64,000 nt of DNA from NCBI GenBank assembly GCA_039817415.1, contig JBCBVV010000018.1, positions 1-64,000 of the forward strand, written 5' to 3'. Position 1 is the stretch's first letter; every line of letters starts with the position of its first letter. A model generated the notes under the pieces. The model was not told where the DNA came from and did no database searches. It saw nothing but the letters and a program-made list of their open reading frames with translations. The position numbers were made by a program, and so were the translations under genes. Origin of the DNA: JALEFZ01 sp039817415. GTDB taxonomy: Bacteria; Bacteroidota; Bacteroidia; J057. Below, piece after piece: positions 33,813 through 44,200 of this stretch.

Positions 33813-34763
33813 TTATTTGATGTCTTTCACAGGCAAGACAGTATATCCTTCGTTTTTCAACAACTGTATGACACCTTGTTCACCAAATAAATGTGCAGCT
33901 CCTACCGCAATAAAGGTAGGCTCCTTAGCTGTCTGCTCTTTGATCAAAGGAATCCAGTTTTGGTTGCGCTCGTCTAGCAGTTCCGTTTGGACATCAGAAA
34001 TTTCCTCATATTCCGTCATCATGGAGAAGAGGGACTCAATATCTTCAGCTACATAGTATTCAATCAATTTCTGGAAGAGTGCTTTCTGTTCGTCGAATTT
34101 ATCAACCATCTCCATCAACATCTTCGCTTGATCTTCGTCCGAAATACTACTGATGGCATCCATCTGATCTTCTATGCTCTCCAGGCCACTAATTTCTAGT
34201 TTGCGTTTTTTGGCCATCTTCATGAATTTCTCCTCATAGGAGGTCAATTTCCCATTGATAAAACTAGGGTAGATAACCCCCATGCCCAACATTGGCTTCA
34301 TTTGCTTCATACCCATGAATTGCATTTTGGATACATTCAGGCTATCGAGAAGGAAAGTTTTCAACCTGGCGAATTCATCCTCTCCCAGTAAATCTTCTAA
34401 GGTATGGTCCTTCATCATCGCGACTTTCATCATAGAAAAAAGCATGGAAGGATCGTCCATATCCAATTCCATCATAACATGCTTCACTTGATCAAAGCTC
34501 TCTTCCGTTCCTTTCGGCAAAAAGAAATCATCAGATCCAATTATATGAATGGTTCCAAAGAGGAAAGAGGGATTTTCAATACCATTCCCAGAAATACTCC
34601 AAATCAGGCTGTTGGTTTTCTCCTCGCTGGTTGAAATCACCGATTCCTTTACGGAAATATCCTGGACTTCCTCCAAAACTTCGGTTTCCTGGGCAGAGAG
34701 GTAACTCACCCATGCCATAGCAGCAAACAGTACTGCCCATATTTTGCGTTGAATAGTGTTCAT
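33813..34763 (-). CDS. TraB/GumN family protein
   Basis: From the ATG at 34763 the product is 316 residues with a signal peptide (NTIQRKIWAVLFAAMAWVSYLSAQ); another ATG lies two codons upstream at 34769. The TraB/GumN family signature is present: FLFGTIHIIGSDD near residue 65 with G-x-x-H, and AVGAAHLFGEQG near the C-terminus with a second histidine. Family members resemble TIKI Wnt proteases, so a metal-dependent peptidase activity is possible but unproven. It follows the sigma factor/membrane-protein pair on the same strand and is likely in one operon with them. Confidence 0.88.
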   Translation of the reverse strand: MNTIQRKIWAVLFAAMAWVSYLSAQETEVLEEVQDISVKESVISTSEEKTNSLIWSISGNGIENPSFLFGTIHIIGSDDFFLPKGTEESFDQVKHVMMELDMDDPSMLFSMMKVAMMKDHTLEDLLGEDEFARLKTFLLDSLNVSKMQFMGMKQMKPMLGMGVIYPSFINGKLTSYEEKFMKMAKKRKLEISGLESIEDQMDAISSISDEDQAKMLMEMVDKFDEQKALFQKLIEYYVAEDIESLFSMMTEYEEISDVQTELLDERNQNWIPLIKEQTAKEPTFIAVGAAHLFGEQGVIQLLKNEGYTVLPVKDIK

Positions 34764-34804
34764 ATACATAATGTTGAAAATGCTTCGAAAGTAAGGATCG
34801 GAAC

Positions 34805-35437
34805 TCAAGCCGATGGTTGGACATCTAACTCCTTTAGACAGTTTGTTAGTTCACGATAATGCTGACCATAAAGTTTGTTGACATACCAACGAAAAAAGAG
34901 CCAGGAACTTATTCCATATAGGAGCATCACCCCCAATAACAGGAGAAGAATCCAGGGTTCTATATCAGAAAAGCCTTTTCCATCTCCAGCTGCTGCATGA
35001 AAAAAGCCCCAGTACACGGCAATAGCTGAACCTAATGGAACCAATATCACCCCTACAAACATGTACATCTTCATATAGGTCCCTAAAGTCCATACCAACT
35101 TCTCCAAACTTTGTTTGATGTTGGGGTCCATGAGAGGAGTATGATTGATTCTGAATAATTTGATTCCATAAAAGCTGATATTTACCAAGGTCAATATCCC
35201 TACAGCCCAAAAGAATACATCTATGCTGGCCTCTTTCCATAGGACATAAGTCCACATAGCCCACAAGGGTAGGACCAATAGGAAAATTTCCAACCAGATA
35301 TTTCGTTTGATGCTAGCCAAGGCCGACTTTGATCTAGAACGAATAACCTGATGGAGCATCTTACGATCAATTTCCTCTGAATCCATTTGACCCGATTCAT
35401 GCTCTTGCCACCATGTTTTCAACTCTTCCAATTGCAT
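34805..35437 (-). CDS. Four-TM membrane protein encoded with a sigma factor (putative regulator)
   Basis: The 210-residue product has a hydrophilic head (1-45, LEELKTWWQEHESGQMDSEEIDRKMLHQVI) and four predicted TM helices near 50-70, 75-93, 117-140 and 160-183. The head is charged and helical. The gene begins 4 bp after the stop of the sigma factor at 35442-35954, so it is probably its membrane-bound anti-sigma or sensor, though no anti-sigma family is recognised. Confidence 0.8.
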   Translation of the reverse strand: MQLEELKTWWQEHESGQMDSEEIDRKMLHQVIRSRSKSALASIKRNIWLEIFLLVLPLWAMWTYVLWKEASIDVFFWAVGILTLVNISFYGIKLFRINHTPLMDPNIKQSLEKLVWTLGTYMKMYMFVGVILVPLGSAIAVYWGFFHAAAGDGKGFSDIEPWILLLLLGVMLLYGISSWLFFRWYVNKLYGQHYRELTNCLKELDVQPSA

Positions 35438-35441
35438 AGAT

Positions 35442-35954
35442 TTAGGTTAAATGAGGACTGAGTATAGCTTTCAATTTCTTCTTGATCCTGTTGATTTTAA
35501 CTCCCAGATGGTTCACGTTGATCCCTACCATCTCCGATATTTCTTCATAGGAATAGGATTCCATATAGAGAATGATGATGGCCTTTTCTACGTCTGATAA
35601 GGAGTAAATGGCCTTCCATAGGACTTGGGATCTTTCTTTCTTATCCAATAAGGTATCTTCTCCTATAACATCAGCTTCTTCGACTTCCCTATCTTCAACG
35701 GGGACCTTACGCTGACTTTTCCGTACGCCCGTAATGGCGGTATTTAGCGCAATCCGATACATCCACGTTGAGAATTTAGCCTTTCCTTGAAAATTTGGAT
35801 AAGCTCTCCATAGCTGTAACAGAATCTCCTGGAATAAATCTTCCTTTTCCGCTTCGTCCTTGAGGTAGAGGTTACATACCTTGTGGATGATTCGGCGATT
35901 GGCATTGACTTTTTCCAGGAATGCCTCTTCTATGTCAGGCCCTCTTTTTGACAT
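35442..35954 (-). CDS. ECF-type RNA polymerase sigma factor
   Basis: The 170-residue protein is a typical ECF sigma factor. Region 2 covers about 20-90 (DLFQEILLQLWRAYPNF, KFSTWMYRIALNTAI) and region 4 about 115-165 (LSDVEKAIIILYMESYSYEEISEMVGI with a helix-turn-helix, then NRIKKKLKAIL). It leads an apparent operon with the four-TM protein and the TraB/GumN gene and is divergent from tpx. Its regulon is unknown. It belongs to a different subgroup from the two CHAT/TPR-type sigma factors in this window. Confidence 0.93.
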   Translation of the reverse strand: MSKRGPDIEEAFLEKVNANRRIIHKVCNLYLKDEAEKEDLFQEILLQLWRAYPNFQGKAKFSTWMYRIALNTAITGVRKSQRKVPVEDREVEEADVIGEDTLLDKKERSQVLWKAIYSLSDVEKAIIILYMESYSYEEISEMVGINVNHLGVKINRIKKKLKAILSPHLT

Positions 35955-36075
35955 GTGGAGATCAACAATTACCTATATTAGTCGAATAAGAAACAGAAAT
36001 CTTACACAATACATGGAACATTCTCCAATTTGTGTAGTTTTGGGAATAACTTCATTCAGAAAAACTAATTAGTCT

Positions 36076-36588
36076 ATGTCATCTGTACTTTTGGGAGGAA
36101 AACGATATTCAATTAAGGACGACATTCCAATGGCTGGAATCAAAGGAAATGATTTCACCTTTGTGAAAAAAGACCTTACGGAGGGAAGCCTCTACGATGA
36201 TTTCGATAATGTGGTGAAAGTACTCATTGCCGTTCCTAGTATGGATACGGGAGTTTGCCGCAAAGAGAGCCGAACTTTTAATGAAGAACTATCAAAAAGA
36301 GCTGGTGTTGTAGGTCTTTTGGTTTCAAGAGACTTGCCATTCGCTATGACAAGAGTTTGCGAAGCGGACGGATTGGAAGACATTATTGTGGCTTCTGACT
36401 ATCGCTACGGAGACTTTATTGAAGAATATAACACTGAGATTCTGAGTGGTCCATTTAAAGGACTCTCTGCCAGAGCGGTATTTGTTCTTGATAAGGACAA
36501 CAACATTACCTACTCTGAGCTAGTTCCAGAAATTGGAGAAGAACCTCAGTACGAGAAGGCGCTAGCAGCAGTTGACGCTCTGCTATAA
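36076..36588 (+). CDS. tpx: Thiol peroxidase Tpx
   Basis: The 170-residue peroxiredoxin of the Tpx type reduces hydrogen and alkyl peroxides with thioredoxin as donor. The peroxidatic site is PSMDTGVC (54-61, C61) and the resolving cysteine is C95 in RVCEADG; both are needed for the atypical two-cysteine mechanism. Length and motif spacing are typical. The gene is divergent from the ECF sigma gene with 121 bp between and is followed by a strong bidirectional terminator. Confidence 0.95.
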   Translation: MSSVLLGGKRYSIKDDIPMAGIKGNDFTFVKKDLTEGSLYDDFDNVVKVLIAVPSMDTGVCRKESRTFNEELSKRAGVVGLLVSRDLPFAMTRVCEADGLEDIIVASDYRYGDFIEEYNTEILSGPFKGLSARAVFVLDKDNNITYSELVPEIGEEPQYEKALAAVDALL

Positions 36589-36604
36589 GCCTGAGAAAAA
36601 AGAT

Positions 36605-36643
36605 AAAAGAAGCCCTTTCGATCTTGAAAGGGCTTCTTTTTTT
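36605..36643. terminator. Bidirectional terminator between tpx and an alpha/beta hydrolase gene
   Basis: A perfect 15-bp stem (36605-36619 with 36626-36640) with a 6-nt loop is flanked by A and T runs, so it can end both convergent transcripts. Confidence 0.9.
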
Positions 36644-36662
36644 ATGGCTGAATAGGCATTTC

Positions 36663-37622
36663 TTAGTTCAATTCAGGCACATCACTTCCTTCTCCTCCCC
36701 GCAAAAAATCCTTAGCATCTACAGCGGTTTGAAGAGGAAGTTCCTCCATTGGGATATGTCCACCATCAGGATAGGTGATGATCTGTGAGTTGACAAGGTA
36801 CTCATTGAACTTATAGGCATGATCCAAAGGAATCCAAGTATCCTTTTCCCCCCACATGATCAACGTAGGAACAGTAATGGTCTTTAACAGCCCTGTTTGA
36901 ACCGAAAAAGCTCCTGCAGCGCGGTCGATGAAGGCTTGGCGATTTCCTTCCCTCAGTTGTAAATCAAAATAGCGATCCACTGTCTCATCTGTGATCCTAT
37001 CCTTTTGTGCGTAAACTTCCTTGAGCCTATTTCTTATGAAAAATTTTGGTGTTACCCACCTCATGATTCCCTTTAACATAGGATTTCTTGCCAAACGAAT
37101 CACAGAAGGGATAGTCTCTTGAGGAAAACCAGAAGCATCCACCAAAATCATCTTCTTTACGCGCTCCGGATGCTCATAGGCATAATGCCAAGAGATATTA
37201 CCGCCAAAGGAATTCCCACCTATAAAAAGAGAATCAACCCCAAGCTTCAATAAAAAATCGTGTATCACCTCCACATAATCTTCTGGCTCGTATTTTTGGT
37301 CAGGATGAGGTCCAGTGAGTCCGTAGGCTGGCATATCCAACCTCAGCACCCTGAAATCCTGTTGCATTTCCTCTACCCAAGCATCCCAAGTATGAAGAGA
37401 AGCGCCCGTTCCGTGCAACAGGAGTAAGACGGGTCCTTGCCCTTCGTCCCTGTAGTGGATATCCATTCCTTTTACCCGAATAAATTCAGACTCCTCATTG
37501 GCATACATTGCCTTGAGTTCATCTACGGTTTTGTCCCCATGATACTGGGTTGCTATCAGGCCAGCTATCAGCAATATGAGTCCGAGAAGGATTTTGAGGA
37601 AGTTTCCTAAAATTTTTTTCAT
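36663..37622 (-). CDS. Membrane-anchored alpha/beta hydrolase
   Basis: From ATG 37622 the product is 319 residues with a hydrophobic N-terminal segment (FLKILLGLILLIAGLIA) that would anchor or export it. The fold is clear: oxyanion region LLLLHGTGAS, nucleophile elbow GNSFGG (Ser), acid near MWGEKDTW, and histidine in DGGHIPMEE. It could act on esters or on carbon-carbon bonds as in the MhpC-type group; the substrate is not readable. It is 69 bp from the haloalkane dehalogenase-like gene on the same strand, and the two may be co-transcribed. Confidence 0.88.
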   Translation of the reverse strand: MKKILGNFLKILLGLILLIAGLIATQYHGDKTVDELKAMYANEESEFIRVKGMDIHYRDEGQGPVLLLLHGTGASLHTWDAWVEEMQQDFRVLRLDMPAYGLTGPHPDQKYEPEDYVEVIHDFLLKLGVDSLFIGGNSFGGNISWHYAYEHPERVKKMILVDASGFPQETIPSVIRLARNPMLKGIMRWVTPKFFIRNRLKEVYAQKDRITDETVDRYFDLQLREGNRQAFIDRAAGAFSVQTGLLKTITVPTLIMWGEKDTWIPLDHAYKFNEYLVNSQIITYPDGGHIPMEELPLQTAVDAKDFLRGGEGSDVPELN

Positions 37623-37691
37623 GAGAAATGAATGTGTGTCAAGCCAAAGGTAGTGATAGATTCCCATTCCTTATTTGGCAAAGTAGATTCT

Positions 37692-38585
37692 TTATTCTTT
37701 CATAAACGCTAGAATATGCTGAGCCAATTCTTCCCCTTTGTCTTCTTGCAGAAAGTGGCCAGCGTCCTTGATCACGATTTCAGGTTTTCCTTGAACAGAG
37801 GGAATCCATTTCCTAAAAATGGGTCCTGCCGCCTTCATAATTGGATCTTGATCAGAAAACATCACCAAGGCTGGCTTTTCCCAAGCTTTGATTACCTCTC
37901 TGGCTCTTTTCATTTCGTCAACTCCGTCCATATCTGGTTTTCCAGGGACCAAAGAAGGAAATTTACGTGCACCCGCCTTATATCTTTTATCAGGGAAAGG
38001 AGCTCGATAGGCGTCCAAGACTTCTTTGGTTTTGCTGGAAGATTGATAGGTGCCCATTTTCATGATGCGACCTATAGGAAGATCCTTCATGGACTTAGAA
38101 AAGGCTAACCATGCCTTAAAAGCCGCTGGAAGGGGATTCCCAATGGGAAGGAAGGTATTCATGATCACCACCCTCTTGAAGAGTTCTGGATGCTCCCCCA
38201 GCAAGCTCAAGCCTAGTAAGCCTCCCCAATCCTGACAAACCAAAGTGATGTCTTTCAGGTCTAGCTTGTTGACAAACTGCTTAAGACTGTTGTAATGGAA
38301 GTGAAAGGTATAATCGTCATCATGTACGGGTTTGTCCGATTTGCCAAAACCCAAAAGATCTGGCGCCACGACCCTGTAAGTAGGACTTAGAATGGGAAAG
38401 AATTTCCTGTATAAATAAGACCAGCTTGGTTCTCCATGTAGACAGAGAATCGTTTCACCCTCGCCTTCGTCTACATAGGCCATGCGCATATGAGCATAGT
38501 CAGCTCCATGTTCTACAAATTGGGTTGAATAAGGAAAGTCTTTGATCTGGGCAAAGGCCTCGTCTGGTGTTCTTAGGAATTCCAT
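37692..38585 (-). CDS. Haloalkane dehalogenase-like alpha/beta hydrolase
   Basis: The 297-residue protein has an aspartate nucleophile elbow CQDWGG (D119, W120) in place of the usual serine, with HGEPSWSYLYRK (50-61) close to the DhlA-type signature and a C-terminal histidine in DAGHFLQED (H277). W120 next to the nucleophile is the halide-stabilising residue of this family. These enzymes hydrolyse carbon-halogen bonds in haloalkanes in the cytoplasm. Length is normal for the DhlA/DmmA type. Other Asp-nucleophile members act on different substrates, so the halogenated substrate is unproven. Confidence 0.88.
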   Translation of the reverse strand: MEFLRTPDEAFAQIKDFPYSTQFVEHGADYAHMRMAYVDEGEGETILCLHGEPSWSYLYRKFFPILSPTYRVVAPDLLGFGKSDKPVHDDDYTFHFHYNSLKQFVNKLDLKDITLVCQDWGGLLGLSLLGEHPELFKRVVIMNTFLPIGNPLPAAFKAWLAFSKSMKDLPIGRIMKMGTYQSSSKTKEVLDAYRAPFPDKRYKAGARKFPSLVPGKPDMDGVDEMKRAREVIKAWEKPALVMFSDQDPIMKAAGPIFRKWIPSVQGKPEIVIKDAGHFLQEDKGEELAQHILAFMKE

Positions 38586-38676
38586 GAGTTAGTAGTTTAG
38601 TTGAAACTAAGGGGAAATTGGGAAGCTCGCAAGCAGCTGGCAAAAAGGGTGGAAAACAAGATCAATAATTCCGTTG

Positions 38677-38706
38677 TTTGTCCTTTACCCTAAGCCATTA
38701 CTTTTG
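38677..38706 (+). promoter_or_regulatory. Bacteroidota-type promoter of purK
   Basis: TTTG at 38677-38680 and TACTTTTG at 38699-38706, 18 bases apart, match the -33 and -7 boxes (TTTG, TAnnTTTG). The ATG of purK is 37 bases downstream. This is the clearest sigma-ABfr-like promoter in the window. Confidence 0.7.
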
Positions 38707-38742
38707 TATAATATGGACTTAGCTCTTTAAGCGTAATACAGG

Positions 38743-39900
38743 ATGAAACGATTTTACAAGGATAGAAAATTAGGGATAGTTGGAGGAGGTCAATTAGGCC
38801 GTATGTTGATTCAGGCTGGAATTGACCTGAATATTCATACTGAGGTGCTCGATCCTAATCCGGAGGCCCCGGCGAAACCCTTTGCCCATTCTTTTACTCA
38901 GGGAAGTCTGACAGATTTTGATGCGGTTTACAATTTCGGAAAGGACCTAGATGTCCTGACCATTGAAATAGAAAATGTCAATACAGAAGCCCTTGCCAAA
39001 CTCGCAAGCGAAGGAAAAACCGTATATCCTGATCCGGGAATTATTCAATTGATCCAGGATAAGCGTGAACAGAAGCAGTTTCTAGACGAAATGGGCTTAC
39101 CAACAGCTCCATTTAGATTGGTTGACAACAAAGCCGATGTCCTCAACATGAAGGACTTCCTTCCTGCGGTGAACAAATTAGGACGCGCAGGATATGACGG
39201 AAAAGGGGTTCAGGTGCTTAGAACCGAGGCAGACTTGGAAAAAGCCTTCGATGCACCAGGGATTCTTGAAAGATTCATCGACTTTGAAAAGGAATTGGCT
39301 GTTTTAGTAGCCAGAAACCCCAAGGGAGATACCGATGTATTTCCTGTAGTAGAAATGGCGTTTCATCCCGAACACAATCTGGTAGAGTATCTGTTTGCTC
39401 CTGCTTCCATTTCTATGAATAAAGCAAGAGAAGCGCAGGACATGGCGAGAGCCATTGTAGAAAAGCTATCCTATGTAGGCATCATGGCTGTTGAGATGTT
39501 CTTGACCAAGGACGGAGAATTACTCATCAATGAGATGGCCCCACGCCCGCATAACTCAGGCCACCATACCATCAAGGCATGCTTTACCTCTCAGTATGAG
39601 CAGCACTTGAGGGCTGTGTTGGACTTACCACTTGGCAGTACCCAGCAATCAAGTCCTGCTGCTTTGGTGAATTTACTAGGTGAGGCTGATCACAAAGGTT
39701 CAGCGGTCTACACGGGCATAGAAGAGGCCCTTCACATTCCTGGGGTATATCCTCATGTTTATGGGAAAGCTGAGACTAAGCCTTTTAGAAAAATGGGGCA
39801 TGTCATTATCCTAGATCAGGACTTGGCAGATTTACAAATGAAGGCTAAACAAGTTAAACACCTTATCAAAGTGGTGGCAGAAGAAGGAGTGAAGCCCTAG
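38743..39900 (+). CDS. purK: N5-carboxyaminoimidazole ribonucleotide synthase PurK
   Basis: The 385-residue ATP-grasp enzyme converts AIR, bicarbonate and ATP to N5-CAIR in purine synthesis. The N-terminal region starts with LGIVGGGQLGRML; the ATP-grasp domain has KLGRAGYDGKGVQVL and a metal-binding stretch NEMAPRPHNSGHHTI (about 263-277). Length is normal. purE follows within 89 bp, giving the usual purK-purE order on one transcript from the promoter just upstream. Confidence 0.96.
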   Translation: MKRFYKDRKLGIVGGGQLGRMLIQAGIDLNIHTEVLDPNPEAPAKPFAHSFTQGSLTDFDAVYNFGKDLDVLTIEIENVNTEALAKLASEGKTVYPDPGIIQLIQDKREQKQFLDEMGLPTAPFRLVDNKADVLNMKDFLPAVNKLGRAGYDGKGVQVLRTEADLEKAFDAPGILERFIDFEKELAVLVARNPKGDTDVFPVVEMAFHPEHNLVEYLFAPASISMNKAREAQDMARAIVEKLSYVGIMAVEMFLTKDGELLINEMAPRPHNSGHHTIKACFTSQYEQHLRAVLDLPLGSTQQSSPAALVNLLGEADHKGSAVYTGIEEALHIPGVYPHVYGKAETKPFRKMGHVIILDQDLADLQMKAKQVKHLIKVVAEEGVKP

Positions 39901-39989
39901 TTGCTTTTCCCTTTTTGAGGAATAACTGTAATTTGCCTTCAGGCAAAGAGCTCATACAAATCTACCAACAAAGAAAAACGCATAGGCAC

Positions 39990-40475
39990 ATGGTTGGCAT
40001 TATCATGGGTAGCAAATCAGACCTTCCTGTCATGAAGGCGGCTGCTGAAATTCTTGATCAGCTTGACATCAAATACCAAATGACAATTGTTTCTGCTCAT
40101 AGGACCCCCATACGTATGGTCGAATATGCAGAAACGGCAAGAGATCGTGGATTGAAGGTCATCATCGCGGGGGCAGGCGGGGCTGCTCACCTTCCAGGCA
40201 TGGTCGCATCGTTGACTACTCTACCTGTCATCGGTGTTCCCGTAAAATCTTCCAATTCCATTGATGGATGGGATTCCGTCCTTTCCATTCTTCAAATGCC
40301 AGGGGGAGTCCCTGTTGCCACAGTCGCACTTGATGGCGCCAAAAATGCAGGTATCCTCGCTGCACAGATCATTGGCTCACATGACGAAGAGGTCGCCAAA
40401 AGGCTACAGACTTACAAAGAAAGCCTGAAAACTAAGGTGATGAAGATGGTAGAGGAATTGGACAATGAGGCCTAA
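39990..40475 (+). CDS. purE: N5-carboxyaminoimidazole ribonucleotide mutase PurE
   Basis: From the ATG at 39990 the 161-residue class I PurE starts MVGIIMGSKSDLP, with SAHRTP and a G-rich AGAGGAAHLPGM motif. A longer reading from a TTG at 39915 adds residues unlike the family. PurE moves the carboxyl group of N5-CAIR to carbon 4. A small hairpin (TTTGCC-TTCA-GGCAAA, about 39931-39946) lies in the gap after purK. The 3' end overlaps the convergent gluconokinase gene by 4 bp. Confidence 0.95.
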   Translation: MVGIIMGSKSDLPVMKAAAEILDQLDIKYQMTIVSAHRTPIRMVEYAETARDRGLKVIIAGAGGAAHLPGMVASLTTLPVIGVPVKSSNSIDGWDSVLSILQMPGGVPVATVALDGAKNAGILAAQIIGSHDEEVAKRLQTYKESLKTKVMKMVEELDNEA

Positions 40476-40978
40476 AGCGACCGTTCAGAATCCAGTATCA
40501 TTTGGACAACTTCTCGAGCGACATCCATAGCGGGGATGGCGACAGAGTAATGCTCCGCTTCCTGTTTTGAGGGAATCTCCAGCGCCTCAAATTGTGATTG
40601 CAACATATCTGCCTTCATGTAATGTCCCTGTCTATCTTCCATTCTAGGAAGAATATCCTCATAGGTTCCCGATAGATAAATAAACTTGACACGTTTGTCA
40701 TCACGGCCCAATACTTCCCTGTAGCCTTTTTTCAAGGCAGAACAGGCCATGATCAAATGGGTTTCGTCTTGTAAATGTTTGTTGATTTCTTCTCGAAGGG
40801 AAAGAAGCCATGGGACCCTATCTACATCTGTAAGAGGGGTACCATTCGACATCTTGTCGATGTTTTCTTGGGGATGGAAATCATCCGCATCAATAAATCT
40901 TCCAGGCAAGTATTCTGCGATGAGCTTACCGACAGTTGTTTTTCCACTGCCGGATACACCGATAACTACAACGACCAT
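40472..40978 (-). CDS. gntK: Gluconokinase
   Basis: The 168-residue P-loop kinase has GVSGSGKTT (7-15) and DADDFHPQENIDKMSNGTPL, the motif that binds gluconate and orients the phosphate, then a lid region (YLSGTYEDILPRMEDRQGHYM). It phosphorylates gluconate to 6-phosphogluconate. The length matches bacterial and mammalian gluconokinases. No gluconate permease or dehydrogenase is next to it. Confidence 0.92.
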   Translation of the reverse strand: MVVVVIGVSGSGKTTVGKLIAEYLPGRFIDADDFHPQENIDKMSNGTPLTDVDRVPWLLSLREEINKHLQDETHLIMACSALKKGYREVLGRDDKRVKFIYLSGTYEDILPRMEDRQGHYMKADMLQSQFEALEIPSKQEAEHYSVAIPAMDVAREVVQMILDSERSL

Positions 40979-41293
40979 AATCTGTCTCCACTAGTCAATA
41001 CAACCAGGGTAACGTGCAAATGGAGTAAATTATTGGGGAGATTAGGCTGGTGGAAAGGTTGCGATTGGTAGTTTTCCTTCCCGACAGCTAATCCTATTTG
41101 TCCAAATCTACAAATCTTATGCAAAGTCTCCTGTTTCGTCGTAATTTACCAAATAATCAGACGAATTGTGTGTTTTCCTGCAAGAAAGCCCCTTCGAAAA
41201 GCTAAGTTTGAACCTTTACCTTTTGAAGGTGTAAAGGAGAATGACTAGTTTTAAGCCTATTTTATTTTATCAGAATAGAACTAACTGATACTC
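40979..41293. other. Intergenic region between gntK and the DUF2723 gene (315 bp)
   Basis: No gene is seen. Near the right end an imperfect inverted repeat (CCTTTACCTT at 41213-41222 with AAGGTGTAAAGG at 41226-41237, one 2-nt bulge) lies about 60 bases before the ATG of the membrane protein. It could be part of an RNA leader. I found no well-spaced pair of promoter boxes. Confidence 0.4.
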
Positions 41294-44200
41294 ATGGATT
41301 ATAAAAGGATCAATAACCTCACCGGATGGGTTATTTTTGGCGTGGCGATGGTTGTGTACATGATGACCATGGCTCCTACTGCCAGCTTTTGGGATTGTGG
41401 CGAGTTTATCGCCTGTTCAAACGAACTCGAGGTTCCTCACCCACCTGGTGCGCCATTTTTCTTATTGTTAGGTAGAATCTTCGCGATGTTCTCTTTTGGA
41501 GAACCGTATGAAGTGGGAAATATTGCCTGGATGCTCAACCTGATGAGTGCCATGGCATCTGCCTTTACGGTACTCTTCACCGTTTGGATCACAACCAGAT
41601 TGGGTAGAAAAATCATAGGAAAGGCCGAAGAAGAATTGAGTAGAGGGGAAGTAATCGCCATCATGGCGGCAGGTGTTGTGGCTGGTTTGGCCAACACCTT
41701 TACAGATTCATTCTGGTTCAATGCAGTAGAGGCAGAAGTATATGCCCTTTCTTCCTTCTTCACCGCCATTGTAGTTTGGCTGATGTTCAAGTGGGAAGAC
41801 TATGCAGATACGCCGGGCAATGAAAGATGGATTATCCTGATTACTTACCTAATGGGACTTTCCATTGGCGTTCACTTGTTGAACTTATTGACCATTCCGG
41901 CTCTTGCCTACATTTATTATTTCCGTAAATACGACTTTAGCTGGGGAGGATTTTTCCTTACAGGGATCATCTCAGTAGGGATTTTGGGGCTGGTGCAAAC
42001 AGGCATCATTCTATACACCTTCGATTTGGCTTGGTGGGCAGAGAGGACGCTTACTGCTGTAGTGGACGGAAGAGCAGAAACCGGTATGGGACTTCCCTTG
42101 AACTCAGGCCTATTGATGATTTCCATTCTGTTAATCGCAGGTTTGATCGCAGGCCTTTGGTACAGCCATAAAGTCAAAAACGTGACGCTCAATACCGCGC
42201 TGATGGCAGTGGTCGCCGTATACATCGGCTTGGGATCTTATGCCATGGTACAGATTCGTTCTGGAGCCAATACCCCTATTGACGAAAACAATCCTGAAGA
42301 TGCACATACCTTTCTTTCTTATATGAAACGAGAGCAGTATGGAGACAGACCCTTGCTCAATGGACCTTTGTACAATGCTCGTCCAGTTGATTATAAGACT
42401 GTTGGAAAAGAATACGACCTCAAGCCTGTTATCAAAGGAACCGATACCTCATATGTCTACACCGTAATTGGGGAGAAAAAGACCTACGAATACAGAAACG
42501 TCGACAAGAAGTTCTTCCCAAGGATGTATGCAAGAGATCGATATGACATGGGGCCACACGGCTACAAAAACTATGTCAAAAACCTTGGTGCAGATAAAAG
42601 TAACCCTGATGACGACCGCCCAACCGCTGGAGAAGACCTCAACTTCTTCTTCCGCTACCAGGTTTGGCATATGTATGGTCGATACTTTATGTGGAACTTC
42701 GTAGGGAAAGAAAGTGATACACAAGATGAAGGCTGGGAAAGTGGGCTGGAATTCAGCAAGATTTCCGAGATGCCTGACTTTATTAGAAATCATCCTTCCA
42801 AAAACCATTACTACTTCCTCCCCTTCTTGTTGGGTGTGCTGGGATTGATTTGGCAGATTAACAAAAGAGGATCAGACGCCGCAGTAGTAGGGATGTTATT
42901 CTTCTTTACCGGCCTAGCCATTATCATCTGGCTTAACCAGTATCCGATGCAGCCTCGTGAACGAGATTACTCCTTTGCAGGCTCATTCCAGACCTTCTGT
43001 ATCTGGATAGGACTTGGCGTTTTGGCACTATATGAGATTCTCCGAACATATTTAAAGGACAATGCTGCCTATGCAGCTGCCGCTATTGGTATCGTAGCCC
43101 CTCTGTTGATGGGGATGCAAGGATGGGATGACCATTCTCGTTCTGGGAGATATATCGCGCCAGATTCAGCCTATAATCTTTTGAATTCGCTCGCACCCAA
43201 TGCCGTCCTCTTTACCAATGGGGATAACGACACCTTCCCCCTCTGGTATTTGCAGGAGGTCGAAAATGTGCGTCCAGATGTCCGTGTGCTTTGTTTGAGC
43301 TATGTAAATACTGACTGGTACATTGACCAAATGAAACGAAAGGTGAATCAATCTCCTCCTCTACCCTTGTCTTTGGATAGAGACCAATACACAGGTCAGA
43401 AAAATCAATCCAAGGCTGTTAGAGGACCGCTAAACCTTTCCTTACCCGCAGATCCTCAAGCACTTTTAGCGAAGGGAATTATCTCTGAGGAAGAAATACC
43501 TTATGTGCAGTCTCCTTTGAAGTGGACCATTCCTCCACGTGGACCTAAAGGGCGTCAGTACCTAGAATTGAAAGATGTCCTGATCCTTGACCTTCTTCAA
43601 AATGTGTCCAAGAATGGATGGGAAAGACCGGTTTACTTCGCCAATACTGTATCTCCTTCTGCTTTCCTAGGACTAACAGAATACTTCAGACTAGAAGGAT
43701 TGGCCTACAGAATCCTACCTGTAGACAATAAGCCCGCAAAAGGTGCTGCAGATCCTTATTTCCCGAAGTTCCCTGGTGCGCCTGATTTGGAGAAAATGAC
43801 GGAAAACATGACGGAAAAATTCCGTTACAGAAACCTTGATAATCCTGATGTATACTATGATGAAAACATCGTCCGTATGATCAGCAACTACCATTCTACC
43901 TTCAACAGATTGGTAAATGGACACCTTATCATGGCAAACAACCTTGAATCAGCCAATAAAATCATGTCTGATTCCATCTCAGCAGAAGGAATTGATCCCA
44001 TCGTCAAAGCTGACTTTGAAATGAAGTTGGCTGCGAACGCAGCAAGAATAGATACCTTGAAATCCAAGGCAAATGACATCATGGACTTCCGCAAGGAAAA
44101 GCTGCCTTATGATGTATTGGTTCCTCCGCTTTACCTAATTTCGCAAACAGGTGTACTCTACCAGCGTCTCGGAAGAACTCCTGAGGCAGAGGAAGCCTTT

